Positions 61,081 through 64,000 of a DNA stretch of 64,000 nucleotides are shown here, in pieces. This DNA comes from Natronoarchaeum rubrum (GTDB lineage Archaea; Halobacteriota; Halobacteria; Halobacteriales; Natronoarchaeaceae): contig NZ_JANHDP010000001.1 in NCBI RefSeq assembly GCF_024494695.1, forward strand, positions 744,001-808,000, read 5' to 3'. A program made the translations under genes and the position numbers. Within the stretch, counting starts at the first letter, position 1, and each line of letters opens with the position of its first letter. The notes below the pieces were generated by a model, which was given only the letters and a program-made list of their open reading frames with translations, was not told the origin of the DNA and did not search any database.

Positions 61081-61752
61081 ATGACGGACGTCCTGCCCGA
61101 CGAGAGCGCCCGGTTCGTGCGCGCAGTGGGACCGCAGCCCGACGAGATTCTCGAAGAGATGGACGAGTACGCCGAGGAAAACGGCTTCCCGCACGTCGGT
61201 CCGGAGGTCGGGGGCTGGCTCGCGCTGCTGGCCCGGACGGTCGACGCCCGGCGCGTGTTCGAGTTCGGCTCGGGCTACGGCTACTCGGCGTACTGGTTCG
61301 CGCGCGAACTCCCGGCCGACGGCGAGGTCGTGCTGACCGAGCACGACCCGGACGAACTCGAGATGGCCCGCGAGTACATGGACCGCGGCGGGGTCTCGGA
61401 CCTCGCGACCTACGAGGAAGGCGACGCGCTGGCGGCGATCGAGCGCCACGAGGGCCCGTTCGACGTCGTGCTCGTCGACCTCCGGAAGGACCAGTATCCC
61501 GACGCGTTCGACGCCGTCCGCGAGAAGGTCGCGCCCGGCGGCGTGATCGTCGCCGACAACGCGATGACGGCCGGACCGATCCAGTTCGAGAAGCTCCTGG
61601 AGTTCCAGGAGGGCGGCGACCCCGACGACGTCAACGAGCACACACGCGGCATCGCGACGTACCTCGACGCCGTGCGCGCCGCGCCGGAGTTCGAGACCGC
61701 CGTGATGCCGATCGGCGAGGGCATCGCGGTGAGCCACAAGGAGCGGCGGTGA
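61081..61752 (+). CDS. SAM-dependent O-methyltransferase
   Basis: 223 residues. The SAM motif is VFEFGSGYGYSAYWFA near residue 58, then VVLTEHDPDELEMARE, FDVVLVDLRKDQYPDAFD and GGVIVADNAMTAG, typical of family 3 O-methyltransferases (catechol-type). The metal-binding aspartate positions can be seen in VDLRK and ADNAM. It is soluble. The substrate is unknown. No partner gene follows; the ABC gene starts 150 bases later. Confidence 0.88.
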   Translation: MTDVLPDESARFVRAVGPQPDEILEEMDEYAEENGFPHVGPEVGGWLALLARTVDARRVFEFGSGYGYSAYWFARELPADGEVVLTEHDPDELEMAREYMDRGGVSDLATYEEGDALAAIERHEGPFDVVLVDLRKDQYPDAFDAVREKVAPGGVIVADNAMTAGPIQFEKLLEFQEGGDPDDVNEHTRGIATYLDAVRAAPEFETAVMPIGEGIAVSHKERR

Positions 61753-61870
61753 GACGCCGCGGTCGCCGCGGCGCCATGCGGTGGTGATCTCGGCGTCGAG
61801 CCCCAGTACGTTCGGCGCCGAACGGCGGTAAATTCGGCAGTTCCGCGCGTGCAACCGACCGATTGCGTGC

Positions 61871-61880
61871 GGCTTAACCG
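61871..61880 (+). promoter_or_regulatory. TATA element of the ABC exporter operon
   Basis: GGCTTAACCG lies about 28 bases before the ATG at 61904, giving a leaderless transcript for the ATPase/permease pair. Confidence 0.45.
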
Positions 61881-61903
61881 AGTGCGAACCCAGTTTCCGG
61901 TAG

Positions 61904-62926
61904 ATGCCGCCAGCTATCGAGACGGACGGGCTCGTCAAGGAGTACGGCGAGCTCAGGGCGCTAGACGAGCTGTCGCTCCGCGTCGAGGAGGGCGAGTTCT
62001 TCGGCCTGCTCGGCCCGAACGGCGCGGGCAAGACGACGTTCATCAACATCCTCGTCGGCCTGGCGCGCAAGTCCGGCGGCGAGGCCCGCGTGTTCGGTCA
62101 CGACGTCGTCGACGACTACCAGGAAGCGCGGGACGCCATCGGACTGGCGCCCCAGGAATTTAACGTCGACCGGTTCTTCCCGATTATCGAGGTTCTCGAG
62201 CACAAGGCTGGCTACCACGGAATTCCGCCCGAAGAAGCCACCAGACGCGCCGAGGAGTCGCTGAAGCGGGTCGGAATTCATCACAAACGCGACGAGCGGT
62301 TCGACTGGCTTTCCGGCGGGATGAAACGACGGTTCCTGCTGGCCCGCGCGCTGGTGACCGACCCCGACCTGCTGATCCTCGACGAACCGACCGCCGGCGT
62401 CGACGTGCAGCTTCGCCACGACATTTGGGACGTGATCCAAACTTTGAATCAGGAGGGGACGACGATCCTGCTCACGACCCACTACATCGAGGAGGCCGAG
62501 CGCCTCTGCGACCGCGTCGCGATCCTCAACGAGGGAACGAAACTGGACGTCTCGACGCCCGAGGAGCTGATGGGACGGGGAACCGACACGATCTACGTCC
62601 GCGTGCGCGAGGACGAGCAGGCGCAAACGGCCGAGCCGGAGCGTGTCGCCGCCGCGGCGACAGGTGCCGGAAGCGAGTCAGTCGCCGACGACGCGTCGGC
62701 GTCCGTACCGGCCGGCGACCGGCTGACGGCGATCGACGGCGTCAAGTCGGCGACCGTCGAAGACGGGCGGCTCGCCGTCCGAGCGAGGAACGGCGGGAGC
62801 ACCGCGCCCGAGGTGCTCAACGCGCTCGAAGCCGAGGGCTACGAGATCGCCGACCTGGAGATTTCGCGCACGAGCCTTGAGGAGATTTTCGTGGAGATGA
62901 CCAACAGAGAACGGAGTGATCGCTGA
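61904..62926 (+). CDS. ABC transporter ATPase (DrrA/ABC-2 exporter type)
   Basis: 340 residues. Walker A GPNGAGKT near residue 39, Q-loop with LAPQEFN near residue 84, signature WLSGGMKRRFLLARAL, Walker B LLILDEPTAGVD and switch His in LTTHYIEEAERL. The C-terminal 110 residues beyond the core carry an acidic extension with AAAATGAGSESVADD and a DrrA-like end. The ATG of the permease overlaps its stop (ATGA-like; TGATGA). This pair would export a lipid, polysaccharide precursor, or drug. Substrate unknown. Confidence 0.9.
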   Translation: MPPAIETDGLVKEYGELRALDELSLRVEEGEFFGLLGPNGAGKTTFINILVGLARKSGGEARVFGHDVVDDYQEARDAIGLAPQEFNVDRFFPIIEVLEHKAGYHGIPPEEATRRAEESLKRVGIHHKRDERFDWLSGGMKRRFLLARALVTDPDLLILDEPTAGVDVQLRHDIWDVIQTLNQEGTTILLTTHYIEEAERLCDRVAILNEGTKLDVSTPEELMGRGTDTIYVRVREDEQAQTAEPERVAAAATGAGSESVADDASASVPAGDRLTAIDGVKSATVEDGRLAVRARNGGSTAPEVLNALEAEGYEIADLEISRTSLEEIFVEMTNRERSDR

Positions 62927-63717
62927 TGAGCTTTGGACTGCCAGTTGGCGCGCGAGCGTTACTGAAGCGGGAGATCCAGCGGTACCTGCGTCGGTACACC
63001 AACACGTTCGCGCCGCCGCTGATCACGAACGTGCTGTACTTCTCGGTGTTCGGCGTGATTCTCGGCGGGCGGATCGACCAGATCCAGGGCTTCGACTACA
63101 TCGTCTTCCTCCTGCCGGGGCTGGTCGTGCTGGGGATGATCTCGAACGCCTTCGAGAACGCCTCGTTCTCGATCTTCCACGGCAGGTGGAACGAGTACAT
63201 CCACGAGACGCTGACATCCCCGTTATCCTACAGCCAGATGGTCGCGGCGTACGTCGTCGCCAGCGCGCTGCGGGGCGTCCTCGTCGGCGTGCTGATCGCC
63301 GCGATCGGCGTCGCGTTCACGCTGGTCAACGGGCAGATAGCGACCGTCACGATCGCCCAACCGCTGTACCTCGCGGCGTTCGGGCTGATCGTCCCGACGC
63401 TGTTCTCCGGCTTCGGCGTGATCGGCGGCTTGCTAGCGGAGGACTTCGATCACCTGACGGTGATGAACCAGTTCATCCTGCGCCCGCTGGTCTTTTTCGG
63501 CGCGGTGTTCTACTCGCTGGAGACGCTGCCCGGCGTCTGGCGCGACCTCTCGCTGCTCAACCCGATGGTGTACATGGTCGACGGCGTGCGCTACGGCTTC
63601 CTGGGCTACTCCGACGTCGACCCGTGCGTCTCGCTGGTCGTGCTGTCGGCGCTGACGATCGCCGTGCTGTTCGTCGACGTGCAGCTGTTCAAGCGCGGCT
63701 ACGGGCTGACCGACTGA
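62926..63717 (+). CDS. ABC-2 type transporter permease
   Basis: 263 residues with six membrane segments: an N-terminal helix after LLKREIQRYLRRYTNTFAPP, then FDYIVFLLPGLVVLGMISNA, a region with RWNEYIHETLTSPLSYSQMV (the ABC-2 loop), VLIAAIGVAFTLVNG and following, and a final VSLVVLSALTIAVLFVDVQL. It follows and overlaps the ATPase gene at its stop. It pairs with the ATPase as a two-subunit exporter. Good match to the ABC-2 family in length and hydrophobic pattern. Confidence 0.9.
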   Translation: MSFGLPVGARALLKREIQRYLRRYTNTFAPPLITNVLYFSVFGVILGGRIDQIQGFDYIVFLLPGLVVLGMISNAFENASFSIFHGRWNEYIHETLTSPLSYSQMVAAYVVASALRGVLVGVLIAAIGVAFTLVNGQIATVTIAQPLYLAAFGLIVPTLFSGFGVIGGLLAEDFDHLTVMNQFILRPLVFFGAVFYSLETLPGVWRDLSLLNPMVYMVDGVRYGFLGYSDVDPCVSLVVLSALTIAVLFVDVQLFKRGYGLTD

Positions 63718-63881
63718 CTCGTGACGCCCGACTGTCCCGGGAATCGCGCCGTAGTAACCGGCTACGATCCGTAAACGAACTCGTAACTAACTGGGAGGTA
63801 CGCGAACGCTCGGCGTACCGTGATCGATACCGATCAGCATCGCACGCACGACCGAACCGACCGGACGCCGCGCGGACGCCG

Positions 63882-64000
63882 ATGAGCCGCCAGTTCCGGA
63901 CCGGGATCGACCTGCTGGACCGCCAGCTCGGCGGGGGCATCCCCGCCGGCAGCGTCGTGGCGCTGACGGCGCCGCCGTCGAGCCAGTCGGAGCTCCTGCT
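63882..64000 (+). CDS. RecA/KaiC-like ATPase (HTR-like), N-terminal part cut by window end
   Basis: Only 39 codons are visible, MSRQFRTGIDLLDRQLGGGI and PAGSVVALTAPPSSQSELLL. This is the start of the haloarchaeal RadA/KaiC-like group often named HTR-like: FRTGIDLLDRxLGGGIPAGS then a nucleotide-binding loop that here reads APPSSQSE, which is not a standard Walker A and is typical of the HTR-like subset. The rest lies beyond base 64000. The region 63718-63881 shows no gene. Confidence 0.75.
   Translation, partial: MSRQFRTGIDLLDRQLGGGIPAGSVVALTAPPSSQSELL

Overview
The window is chromosomal DNA of a halophilic archaeon (class Halobacteria). The evidence is the high G+C content, strongly acidic proteins, archaeal L11/L1/L10(P0)/L12 ribosomal proteins, transcription factor S, an archaeal-type Ser/His signal peptidase, DUF7344/HEWD/HTR-like families that I know only from haloarchaea, and many promoters with an AT-rich TATA element about 26-30 bases before an ATG (leaderless style). 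I cannot name the genus. I see no transposase, integrase, CRISPR array, rRNA or tRNA gene, so this looks like stable core chromosome with a few accessory loci.

Layout. 1-6.8 kb: a stress-kinase operon (the 3' part of prkA, a second PrkA-type kinase, a YeaH/DUF444 protein, SpoVR). 6.9-8.9 kb: YjbQ-type protein, a DUF5658-like membrane protein and a glycerophosphodiesterase. 9.0-14.1 kb: a secretion and surface module with two DUF1102/SipW-type exported proteins, a dedicated signal peptidase coupled to a DUF5305 membrane protein, and divergently a DUF7344 membrane regulator coupled to a third exported protein. 14.2-16.3 kb: SDR dehydrogenase and sodium symporter. 16.5-20.4 kb: a propionyl/acyl-CoA carboxylase operon (carboxyltransferase, small PccX-like subunit, biotin carboxylase/BCCP). 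20.8-27.2 kb: a complete peptide ABC importer (dppABCDF). 27.2-31.4 kb: an Ig-like hypothetical, a large FAD/Fe-S D-lactate/glycolate-type dehydrogenase and a HEWD mini-protein.

31.5-35.1 kb: rpl11, then an opposite-strand ZIP-like membrane gene, then rpl1-rpl10-rpl12 behind a structured leader. 35.2-38.9 kb: NhaC antiporter coupled to a small protein, folD, and a zinc-ribbon protein. 39.0-41.2 kb: an orphan Eco57I-like DNA methyltransferase. 41.4-47.0 kb: small regulators, a candidate structured RNA, glutaredoxin, PadR regulator, a HisG-like protein beside a long acidic coiled-coil protein, an MBL-fold hydrolase and a YlbF-family protein. 47.2-52.8 kb: a stand-alone CHAT/caspase-like protease, glyA, an eIF2B-like protein and a TFS paralogue lacking the usual acidic tip. 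53.0-57.1 kb: a sugar/polyol island with two Gfo/Idh/MocA dehydrogenases, a TIM-barrel isomerase and an AIM24 protein. 57.3-64.0 kb: a NCS2 permease, zinc alcohol dehydrogenase, AhpD-like protein behind a structured leader, an O-methyltransferase, an ABC-2 exporter pair and the start of a KaiC/RadA-like (HTR-like) gene cut by the window edge.

The most unusual items are the exported-fibre-like module at 9-14 kb, the CHAT protease, the methyltransferase, the HisG-like/coiled-coil pair and three candidate RNA structures that begin at predicted transcription starts (near 32973, 41597 and 60530). All family calls are by eye from translated sequence. No database search was run.
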